6,037 bases of DNA from Myxococcales bacterium. Its GTDB lineage: Bacteria > Myxococcota > Bradymonadia > UBA7976 > UBA1532. The DNA is taken from contig JAGQJJ010000269.1 of assembly GCA_020430675.1 (NCBI GenBank), positions 1-6,037 of the forward strand, read 5' to 3'. Numbering within the stretch: the first letter of the stretch is position 1; each line of letters starts with the position of its first letter. The notes beneath the pieces were generated by a model, which was not told the origin of the DNA, made no database searches, and saw only the letters and a list, made by a program, of their open reading frames with translations. Positions 1 to 5,845 of this stretch are shown here, piece after piece. Position numbers and translations under genes: made by a program.

Positions 1-1838
1 AGCGCTTCGCGCCCCGCGAAAGGCGCCCCGCTCACCTTGTCGTCCAGACCAATGAACGCGCCCACGCCCTCCAGGTCATCGAGGCCGTCCAGATTGTCAA
101 AGCCCTCCAGATCGCCCAGGTCATCGAGCATGGCTGGCGCGTCATCGTCCACGCCCAGCTCATCGAGCGCCTCGAACGGCCCCAGCCCATCGAGCCCTTC
201 TGGGTCTTCATCGGCGTCACCAAAGGGTTCGCCGATGGCGCCGAGCTCTTCCAGACCGTCGAGCTCCGAGAAGTCGATGTCGTCTGGCCCCAGCGAGTCG
301 GCCGCCGACCCTTCCGGATCGTCGAGGGCGTGGGGCTCGGCCAGGTCGTCAGGATCACCAAAATCGAAAGGCCCCTCGCTGTCGACCAGATCAGCCAGCG
401 CCGAGACCGCGCCAAAGTCGTCGGACTCCTCCAGCGCAGCCACCGTGGCCGCGGGCCCCGAGCCCAGGCGCTCGTCTTCGCGTGAGACGTAGACCTCCTG
501 GCTGCCCCCCGGCAGACCGGGGTAGCGGGGCGGACGCGCCGCGGCGACCGGCGGCACGGCTGGGACCGGCTCGGACAACGGCGTCTCGGCGGAAGCCCAC
601 CCGCCAAACGCCGCGTCGACCGAGTCCTCTTCGGGCACGACCGACTCATCGATCGGGTCATCGCCGCCCACCACCGGCGCCAGGCTCCAGTCCTCGCCCT
701 CAAGCGGCGGCTCAAGATCGGGCTCCAGCGCGCCGAGCACCGAGGCGTCGGCGGCCGCCGCCCGGGCGAGCGGCCCCGGTGAAGACGCCCAATCCGCATA
801 GCCGTCGTGGCCATCGTCGGCGGCGCTGGCGTCCATGGAAGGGAACGCTTCGTCGGGTTCGGTCGGCTCGGGCGGCGGGGTCAACGCCAGGGGTGGGCTG
901 CCGTCGAACAGGATGGGCGCGATCACCACGCCGGCGTGCGCGGACGGCTGATGCACCTCGGACGGCGGCCCCACCGCCTGCAGCTCGACCACGGGCAGCT
1001 CGACCGCGCGCCGCGGCGGCAACGGGCGCGGGCGACCTGGCCCCGCCGGCGCCGCCCGAGCGACATCCGTCGAGCCGGAAGGCCGCGAGCTGGCCTCGTC
1101 TCCCCGGGCGGCGCCGAAGCCATCGATCGGGCTGACGGGCGTGTCTACCGACCAGGCTTCGGGGGGCGCGCCCCAGGGGCTGTCCTGCGCGGACGGTGGC
1201 GGGGCACGGCCCAGATCGGAATCCGAGTCATCGGAGAACAACGGCGTCGGTGGCGGCAGCGGCGCCGCCGGCAGCGAGGGCTCGGTCAGCGGGGCCGGGA
1301 AGGTATCAAGCGCGTCGTCGGCGGCGCTGTCGCTGACGTCCTCCGGCTCGATGCTGCCCTCCGATGACGCCGACGGCGCTGGCGGGCGCAGGCCGGGCAG
1401 ACCGGTCATCGTGTCGCCGAACAGGTGCAGCGACCGCACGGCCGGCTGCGGGATGGTCAAGGGCGACTGTTCGAGGCCCTCGCTGACGGCCTTGAGCATG
1501 TAGTCGGTCTTCGGGGCCACCTCATCCGAGCCGCGCGGGCCCGGGAAGACGGGCACGGCGACCTCGGTGAGCGGGCCGAGCGGACCCGACGCCGCGCGAG
1601 CGCGGGCGGGCGCAGGCTCGGGCCGCGAGGGGCCCGCTCGATCGACGGCCGAATCGGCGACGGAGCCCACCGGCGACGGGTCAACCGCCGGCGGCCCCAA
1701 CGACATGGGCGCGTCGAAAGCGGTGCTGTTGAGCAGATCGAGGCGCGGGTGGTCGGGCGAGGCGCAGACCACGTCGACCAGCGGTCCCAAGGCGGGGCGC
1801 AGAGGGCGGTCCGGGCGCTCGGCCAACGCGGGCGGCAT
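1..1838 (-). CDS. Long acidic Pro/Ala/Asp-rich protein, 3' end outside window; may be the C-terminal extension of the ATPase
   Basis: An open frame of at least 612 codons from the ATG at 1838 to the left edge, with no stop. I do not recognise a catalytic domain. The first 35 residues (LAERPDRPLRPALGPLVDVV and around) resemble the last helix of MinD/FlhG-like ATPases. Most of the rest is low-complexity and probably disordered: Pro/Ala/Ser-rich at first, then increasingly acidic with Gly, Asp, Glu and Leu. A less biased island (TDYMLKAVSEGLEQSPLTIP, then VRSLHLFGDTMTGLP) lies at about 1395-1511. The final 80 residues carry a period-three hydrophobic pattern. There is no signal peptide or membrane segment, so it is presumably cytoplasmic. 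The start is uncertain: no ribosome site precedes 1838, and GTG 1772 or ATG 1706 are alternatives. The frame is chosen by its open length, its G/C third positions and the family-like N-terminus. It may be a scaffold, or an extension of the ATPase. Confidence 0.75.
   Translation of the reverse strand, partial: MPPALAERPDRPLRPALGPLVDVVCASPDHPRLDLLNSTAFDAPMSLGPPAVDPSPVGSVADSAVDRAGPSRPEPAPARARAASGPLGPLTEVAVPVFPGPRGSDEVAPKTDYMLKAVSEGLEQSPLTIPQPAVRSLHLFGDTMTGLPGLRPPAPSASSEGSIEPEDVSDSAADDALDTFPAPLTEPSLPAAPLPPPTPLFSDDSDSDLGRAPPPSAQDSPWGAPPEAWSVDTPVSPIDGFGAARGDEASSRPSGSTDVARAAPAGPGRPRPLPPRRAVELPVVELQAVGPPSEVHQPSAHAGVVIAPILFDGSPPLALTPPPEPTEPDEAFPSMDASAADDGHDGYADWASSPGPLARAAAADASVLGALEPDLEPPLEGEDWSLAPVVGGDDPIDESVVPEEDSVDAAFGGWASAETPLSEPVPAVPPVAAARPPRYPGLPGGSQEVYVSREDERLGSGPAATVAALEESDDFGAVSALADLVDSEGPFDFGDPDDLAEPHALDDPEGSAADSLGPDDIDFSELDGLEELGAIGEPFGDADEDPEGLDGLGPFEALDELGVDDDAPAMLDDLGDLEGFDNLDGLDDLEGVGAFIGLDDKVSGAPFAGREA
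39..278 (-). repeat. Acidic repeat with a hydrophobic residue every third position
   Basis: Within the acidic protein, short runs place Leu, Phe, Ile or Val at every third residue, separated by Asp, Glu, Gly or Asn pairs. Examples are FSELDGLEELGAI (about 234-272), LDGLGPFEALDELGV, and LDDLGDLEGFDNLDGLDDLE (about 69-128), a run that continues to the next hydrophobic residue. At DNA level this is an imperfect 9-base period that varies in sequence, so it looks kept at protein level. The function is unknown; such LD-rich segments often serve as binding motifs. Confidence 0.6.
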
Positions 1839-1910
1839 GCGGCGCAGGCCGGGAGGCGCCCGCTAGTCCGCCGGCAGAATGGGCAACGGCGCCGACCGGA
1901 AGCCCGGCTA
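1839..1910 (-). other. Two in-frame TAG codons interrupting the ATPase reading frame
   Basis: The TAG at 1908-1910 (codon 257 of the ATPase frame) and the TAG at 1863-1865 (codon 272) share the frame of both the ATPase and the long acidic reading frame. The 14 codons between them read PGFRSAPLPILPAD; the 8 after the second read RAPPGLRR and run straight into the ATG at 1838. All but two of these codons (ATT and CCT) end in G or C, like the flanking coding DNA. The segment aligns without gaps to the family pattern I recall after VCRR: aromatic-x-G, a Pro-x-Asp, then RR and Pro. Both TAGs are followed by C. No SD-like sequence precedes the ATG at 1838. This favours one interrupted gene over two separate ones, but does not prove it. 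Confidence 0.6.
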
Positions 1911-2678
1911 CCGCCGGCACACGACCGCCAGCGCGCCCAGCACGCGCTTTTGTTCGCGCGGCCCGGCCTGGTTGATGATCAACCGCGGCCGCATCTCGTC
2001 GATCAGCGTCTGCGCCTGATCGGCCACCTCGGCGTCCCGGGCGGCGAGGCGTTCGACCAGCTCATCGATCGAGTCGATGCGCTCGGCGCCGCGCGGCTGC
2101 ACCGCCCGCGCGAGCAGCCCTTGCACCCAGTCATGCCCGGCCAGGCCCAGCTCCAGGCGGCGGAAGACCGCGGCCTTGAGGAAGGCGTAGGCGTTCTGAA
2201 TCGAAGTGGGTTCGGGGCTCGTGACGACCAGCCGATGGCCGACCACATTGAAGAAGTCGAGCGTATTGTAATGCGTGCCGGCGCCCAGATCGATGAGCAC
2301 CGCGTCGGCGTCGAGGCGGGCCAGCGCGTCGACCAGGCGGCGCTTCTCGGCCGGCCGCGGATGCGCCGCGCGCAGGATCGCCGCCGCGCCGCTGACAAGG
2401 CGCAGGCCGGGGATGCCGGTCTCGATGCAGAAGTCGGCCAGCTCGGCGCCGCGCTGCGCAAAGAAGTCGGCGAGCGTGAAGGTGGGGTGCAGCAGCCCGA
2501 GCAGGGTGTGCAGGTTGGCCGCGCCCAGATCGGCGTCGACCACCACCACCTTTTGCCCGCGGCGCGCCAGCTCGACGGCCGCCCCGGCGCAGACCAGCGA
2601 TTTGCCGACGCCGCCCTTGCCGCCGCCAAAAGCCCAGATCGACGGCGCCCCTTGCCGCGTGCGCACCGGCCAGCTCAC
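1908..2678 (-). CDS. MinD/ParA-type (FlhG/FleN-like) P-loop ATPase, shorter than its family
   Basis: A 256-residue ATPase of the MinD/ParA/FlhG class, proteins that cycle between ATP-bound dimers and monomers to position cell-surface machines or chromosomes. Visible motifs are the deviant Walker A GGGKGGVGKS (18-27, with both signature lysines K21 and K26), the A' motif VVVVDADLGAAN (44-55), Walker B AVLIDLGAGT (126-135), and SPEPTSIQNAYAFLK (154-168), which is typical of FlhG/FleN-like members. A strand RPRLIINQA (230-238) precedes VCRR and then TAG. The family normally continues about 50-60 residues further, through a segment like [Y]xG...LGYxPxDD...RRxRP and a C-terminal helix. That segment is missing here but is encoded in the same frame beyond the stop (see the entry at 1839-1910). 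The start is GTG, overlapping the upstream TGA. Its partner or cargo is unknown; the operon suggests an envelope complex. Confidence 0.92.
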   Translation of the reverse strand: MSWPVRTRQGAPSIWAFGGGKGGVGKSLVCAGAAVELARRGQKVVVVDADLGAANLHTLLGLLHPTFTLADFFAQRGAELADFCIETGIPGLRLVSGAAAILRAAHPRPAEKRRLVDALARLDADAVLIDLGAGTHYNTLDFFNVVGHRLVVTSPEPTSIQNAYAFLKAAVFRRLELGLAGHDWVQGLLARAVQPRGAERIDSIDELVERLAARDAEVADQAQTLIDEMRPRLIINQAGPREQKRVLGALAVVCRR

Positions 2679-4141
2679 CGTCCGCTCCCGGGCGCGCCCC
2701 CGTCCGGCGACGGCGCGCTCCCCGCATCACCCACGCCGGCATCAGACGCCGCCGGGGCCGATCCGCCGTCGGGCGCGCCCTGCAGCGCCGCCTTCTGCAG
2801 CAAATGGCGGCGCAGATGGTTCAGCCGACCGTCGGCGTCCTTCTGCTTCAGATCCTCCCAAAGCGTGCGCATCAGGGTGCGGGTACGGTAGTCCTCGGTG
2901 TCATCCTGGTGCTTGACCAGCCAGGTGAGCAGCTCAGGATCATCGGTCGTGGCCAGCGCGCGCACCACCCCGAAGAGGAAGTTGCGTTGGCGCACGATCG
3001 GCATGATCGGCCCGCCTTCCTGCACCGGCAGGTTGCGCTCGGGGCACATCAGGTTCGGGTCGCGGGTGCGCTCCCAGGTCGCGCGCAGGGGCACGCTGCT
3101 CTCGAAGACCACCATCAGCTCAAGCGCGTTGACCGCCGCGCAGCGCACCACCAGCGCCGGATCTTCCAGCGCCGCGGCGATCGCCGAGAAGAGGCGCGGG
3201 TCGCGCAGTTGCCCCAGCGCCCAGACCGCGGCGAGGCGCACGTTCTCGGCATCGGCCGCCGTGGTCTGGATCTCGCGCAGCCGCTCGATGGCCGGCACGC
3301 GCAGCAGGCCGAGCATCAGCGCCAGCGCTTCAGGCTCCTTGCGCACCACGGGATCATCGACCAGGGTGCGCGCTGCGTCGCCGGCCCGGCGCTGGATGTC
3401 ATCGGCCTCTTGGTGGTGCCCGTAAAGCCCGAGCGCGATCAACGCGGTGAAGGTCAGCGCCTCGCGGGTGCGGGCCATCTCGGCCAGCGGCTCGATCGCG
3501 GCGGCCAGGCGATGCATGCCCGCCACATGCGCCGCGCGCGCGGCGACGCCCTCGTCGGCGTCGTTCAGCGCGGCGATCACCACCTTCTCCAACGCCGGCG
3601 TCACCACAAACTCGGGCCGGTCGGCGAGCATGTTCATGCCCGCGCGCCGCACCGCCGGATCGGGCGCCCGCATGTGGATCACGGCGACGCCGGGATGGGA
3701 GTAGCGCTGGATGAAACCGCCGGAGATGGCGTTGGTGACGCCGAGCAGCCCCATCGAGAAGACCATGAAATACAACCAGAAACGCACGCCCGAGCCGCGG
3801 CCCGACAACGCCAGCGCCTCTTCGTCTTCGTCGACCTCGGTCGCCGTCGCCTCGCCCGAGATGCGCGCGTCCAGCTCGGCCATCTCATCGCGCAGGATGT
3901 GTTCGGTGAACCCGCGGTAGAAGAGGTAGTCGCCGAGCGCGATCACGCTGGCCAACCCGCACAGCAGGCCCAGCGCGACCCAGAGCGCGACCAGGGCGAA
4001 GCTCAGCCCTGGCGAGCGGATCGATTCATCGATGTAGCGATGGATGCCGAGCGCGGCGCCGAAGAACGCCAGATTCGCGATGAGCAGGGTGGCCCAGCGT
4101 CGCCCGGAAGTGCCGAAGATGGCCTGACGAAGAGGTTGCAC
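2675..4141 (-). CDS. Membrane-anchored HEAT-repeat protein
   Basis: A 488-residue protein with three predicted membrane segments at about residues 16-34, 46-70 and 120-143. A charged loop (about 76-118, ending in TEVDEDEEALAL) separates the second and third. Residues about 158-450 are alpha-helical with HEAT/PBS-like repeats. The clearest runs over 299-345, with VRLAAVWALGQLRDP then LVVRCAAVNAL; others start near DPAVRRAGMNMLADRP (161) and DADEGVAARAAHVAGM. Such repeats are protein-binding scaffolds. The last 30 residues are a Gly/Ala/Ser/Asp/Pro tail. The basic N-terminus (GRRW) suggests the N-terminus is inside; three crossings would then place the HEAT domain in the periplasm (inference). 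The start is a GTG 3 bases after the preceding TGA, with only a weak ribosome site. The stop overlaps the ATPase start as GTGA. No catalytic motif is visible. It may link the outer-membrane barrels to inner-membrane or cytoplasmic parts. Confidence 0.84.
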   Translation of the reverse strand: MQPLRQAIFGTSGRRWATLLIANLAFFGAALGIHRYIDESIRSPGLSFALVALWVALGLLCGLASVIALGDYLFYRGFTEHILRDEMAELDARISGEATATEVDEDEEALALSGRGSGVRFWLYFMVFSMGLLGVTNAISGGFIQRYSHPGVAVIHMRAPDPAVRRAGMNMLADRPEFVVTPALEKVVIAALNDADEGVAARAAHVAGMHRLAAAIEPLAEMARTREALTFTALIALGLYGHHQEADDIQRRAGDAARTLVDDPVVRKEPEALALMLGLLRVPAIERLREIQTTAADAENVRLAAVWALGQLRDPRLFSAIAAALEDPALVVRCAAVNALELMVVFESSVPLRATWERTRDPNLMCPERNLPVQEGGPIMPIVRQRNFLFGVVRALATTDDPELLTWLVKHQDDTEDYRTRTLMRTLWEDLKQKDADGRLNHLRRHLLQKAALQGAPDGGSAPAASDAGVGDAGSAPSPDGGAPGSGR

Positions 4142-4144
4142 CCG

Positions 4145-4921
4145 TCAATCGCTGATGGTGGGCTCCTGCGGGAAGAAGAAGCCGAAGCCGACGGTCACCG
4201 CAAAGTTATTGCTGAACTCTGCGTTGGCCACCGTCTCGACGCCCGCTTCCCCCGACTCGGCGACCGAGTTCAGCGCGGACGAGAAGATATAGTCTCGCGC
4301 CTCGATGTTGAGCGCCATGCCGCGGGCCACGTAGGTCCGCAGGCCCAGCCCGGCCACCGCCATCGGCGTGAAGTCCTCGACGTCCTTCGAACCGGTGACC
4401 GACGAGCCGCCAGCGCCGACCAGCAGGTGCACGTCGTAGTTGACGATCGCCCGGCCGAACAGGGCGAACTTGCCGATCAGCGGGGTGTAGATCAGCTCGG
4501 CCGAGGCCAGGAGCTGCACGCTGGAGAACGAGCCGTTCTCGGCCTTTTCGGCCCGCTTGGCGGCGATCTCTTCAGCGAGCCCGGTGTCGAGCGCCGTGCC
4601 GTACATGCCGGTCACGCCGATGCCGACGGCGTCGGAGAAGTAGTAGTTGAACTGCGCGCCGAAGAGGATGTTGCGCTTGAAGGCGTCGTTGAGCGTGAAG
4701 CCGACCGTCGGCGCGGCTTCGAAGCGGCCGCCGCGCAGCAGCAGGCGATGGCGGATCGCGTCGCCCTCTTCGAGCTGTTCGAGCGCGCTGCGCCGCGGGC
4801 CCTGGATGCTCGCGGCGAAGGCATGACCGGCGACCAGGAGGCTGGCGAGCAGGGCGACGCCGGCCGCCAGACGGCCACCGCGACGGCCCCGCGTGGTGTT
4901 CGTGGTGCCCATCGTCCTCAC
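4145..4921 (-). CDS. Outer-membrane beta-barrel domain protein (second of the pair)
   Basis: A 258-residue probable outer-membrane barrel and a diverged paralogue of the gene before it. The GTG at 4921 overlaps the upstream TGA as GTGA; an ATG three codons in (4912) is an equally plausible start. The N-terminus (TTRGRRGGR, then LAAGVALLASLLVAGHAFA) is a signal peptide cleaved near residue 36. Conserved blocks match the neighbour in order: FEAAPTVGFTLNDAF, then a GIGVTGMYG strand, LIGKFALFGRAIVNYDVHLL, VAGLGLRTYVARGMALNIEA and a final FAVTVGFGFFFPQ. A charged segment around residues 115-130 (EEIAAKRAEKAENG) is probably a loop between strands. No lipobox cysteine is present, so it is not a lipoprotein. 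The two barrels are likely made together and may work as a pair. The specific role is unknown. Confidence 0.84.
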   Translation of the reverse strand: MRTMGTTNTTRGRRGGRLAAGVALLASLLVAGHAFAASIQGPRRSALEQLEEGDAIRHRLLLRGGRFEAAPTVGFTLNDAFKRNILFGAQFNYYFSDAVGIGVTGMYGTALDTGLAEEIAAKRAEKAENGSFSSVQLLASAELIYTPLIGKFALFGRAIVNYDVHLLVGAGGSSVTGSKDVEDFTPMAVAGLGLRTYVARGMALNIEARDYIFSSALNSVAESGEAGVETVANAEFSNNFAVTVGFGFFFPQEPTISD

Positions 4922-5700
4922 TTCAGCGTCCGGTACTCAAAGTCGGGCGGCAGGAAGAAGCTGACGCCCGTGGTCAACATGAGGTTGTTCACAAACTCGC
5001 TGCCAGCGGGATAGTCCTCGTTGTAGACGTTGTCCCGCAGCTCGATGTTGATGGTGAACCACCGGTTCATGAAGTAGCGCTGACCGAGGCCCGCCGAGAG
5101 CGTGGGGTGCCCCGCGAGCTCGGTCTGGGTGTACCCCGCGCCGAGCAGCGCGTAGGTGTCCCAGGGGATGATCCAGGTGTTGAAGAGCGCAAACTTGCCG
5201 TAGATGAAGGCGTATTCGAAGTTCAGCGTGGCGTACCACTTGATCTTCGAGACCTGCGGGAACAGCTCGTAATCTTCGATGACCTGATCGAAGAGATCGG
5301 TCTCGGTGCCCAGGCTGTAGCCGCCATTGGCGCCGATCGCCATGACTTCGGTGAGGTGGTAGTTGATGCTGCCGCCGGCCACGAAGGTATTGACCAGGGC
5401 GTCGTTGATGTTGGTGCCGAGGAACGGCGCCACCTCAACGCGCTGCTGCCGCAGGAAGGGTCGGCGCTGGATGACCCGGATCAGGTCGATCTCTTCCTTG
5501 CGCGACCGCTCGACCTCTTTGGCCGCGGCTTCGGTGTCGACGACATCAAAGGTCATCGAGCCTTCATCGCCCCCGTCGCCGCTGTCACCAGACAGCTCGT
5601 CGGGGCTGAAAGACATGTCCAAGTCGTCCTGCGCGTACGCTGACCCAGCGCCCGCGCACACGAGGAACATGACCAGGATCGCCCACGCTCGCCGGTTCAT
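4918..5700 (-). CDS. Outer-membrane beta-barrel domain protein (first of a tandem pair)
   Basis: A 260-residue secreted protein, probably an integral outer-membrane beta-barrel. Residues 1-23 form a signal peptide: a basic start (MNRR), a hydrophobic core, and an AYA cleavage site before QDD. Residues 24-50 are a short acidic, Gly/Ser/Asp-rich linker. A charged stretch around 58-90 containing IQRRPFLRQQRVEVAPF precedes a domain of alternating hydrophobic and aromatic strands to the C-terminus. Strand motifs include NINDALVNTF, FEYAFIYGKFALF, YALLGAGYT and FTINIELRDNVYN. The size and layout fit the myxobacterial-type 'outer membrane beta-barrel domain' family (recalled, not searched). It is the first gene of the operon and its TGA overlaps the start of the next gene by 4 bases. 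The family has no single known function; members include paralogous barrels associated with envelope complexes such as gliding machinery. Pore or scaffold activity is not shown by the sequence. Confidence 0.86.
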   Translation of the reverse strand: MNRRAWAILVMFLVCAGAGSAYAQDDLDMSFSPDELSGDSGDGGDEGSMTFDVVDTEAAAKEVERSRKEEIDLIRVIQRRPFLRQQRVEVAPFLGTNINDALVNTFVAGGSINYHLTEVMAIGANGGYSLGTETDLFDQVIEDYELFPQVSKIKWYATLNFEYAFIYGKFALFNTWIIPWDTYALLGAGYTQTELAGHPTLSAGLGQRYFMNRWFTINIELRDNVYNEDYPAGSEFVNNLMLTTGVSFFLPPDFEYRTLK

Positions 5701-5766
5701 GGCCTCCGTATCCTACACCTGGAGTTCTTCGCGTGTTTAGCACGGGCAAAGGGTCGGAACAACAAA
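5701..5766 (-). promoter_or_regulatory. Probable promoter region of the beta-barrel/HEAT/ATPase operon
   Basis: This gap lies between the ftsY terminator T-tract and the first ATG of the operon. A promoter is expected here because transcription from ftsY should end just upstream. On the minus strand a weak sigma70-like pair can be drawn: TTGTTC followed about 17 bases later by TAAACA. A TAGGAT also lies just before the start codon. None of these matches the consensus well, so the region is supported by context rather than by clear boxes. No operator or riboswitch structure was recognised. Confidence 0.3.
5703..5707 (-). promoter_or_regulatory. Shine-Dalgarno sequence of the first beta-barrel gene
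   Basis: GGAGG on the minus strand lies two bases before the ATG at 5700. The match to the anti-SD sequence is good, but the spacing is shorter than usual. It supports the ATG at 5700, which also gives a well-formed signal peptide. Confidence 0.5.
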
Positions 5767-5798
5767 AACCCCCGGCCCCCTGACGCCGCGCGGGGGGG
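5761..5798 (-). terminator. Rho-independent terminator downstream of ftsY
   Basis: On the minus strand a run of seven C (5792-5798) is followed by GCGCGGCGTCA and then GGGGGCCGGGGG, ending directly in TTTTTGTTGTT. The outer stem pairs CCCCC with GGGGG (5769-5773). An inner GGC/GCC pairing can stack beneath it, leaving a bulge on the 5' side. The T-tract immediately after a GC stem is the classical intrinsic-terminator layout. It sits about 50 bases past the ftsY stop and before the beta-barrel operon. The fold was judged by eye; no energy was computed. Confidence 0.8.
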
Positions 5799-5845
5799 TA
5801 CGCAACCCTCCCGACCCGGGCTTCGTCGTGGCTGCAAAAGTCCGC

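Noticed and set aside
37..492. A Ser/Pro-rich plus-strand open frame at the left edge
   Set aside because: It is the complement of the Asp/Glu/Leu codons of the acidic minus-strand protein, which shares its frame with a family-like ATPase end. The serine runs are the mirror of Asp and Leu codons.
32..814. An Arg/Trp/Ser-rich minus-strand frame of 260 codons
   Set aside because: It is an offset frame of the acidic protein. Its composition (Arg, Trp, Ser) is typical of a GC-rich shadow, and the competing frame stays open far longer.
1839..1910. Selenocysteine- or pyrrolysine-type insertion elements near the TAG codons
   Set aside because: Selenocysteine uses TGA, not TAG. I could not identify a specific downstream stem-loop or any pyrrolysine genes in the window, so no named recoding system is claimed.
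1681..1920. A frameshift as the explanation for the short ATPase, because the +2 frame reads AGLPVGAV just after VCRR
   Set aside because: This would need one shift at 1908 and a second to return to LPILPAD, and the second TAG would still interrupt. Reading straight through the original frame gives the expected length without gaps.
1425..2891. A 488-codon plus-strand open frame opposite the ATPase
   Set aside because: The opposite strand carries Walker A, A' and B motifs of a well-known family. The plus-strand product is Arg/Gln/His-rich with no motif.
2804..5014. A 736-codon plus-strand open frame opposite the HEAT and barrel genes
   Set aside because: It is rich in Arg, His, Gln and Ala with no domain. 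It lies antisense to three genes with clear signal peptides, strands and HEAT motifs. Long antisense frames are expected in very GC-rich DNA.
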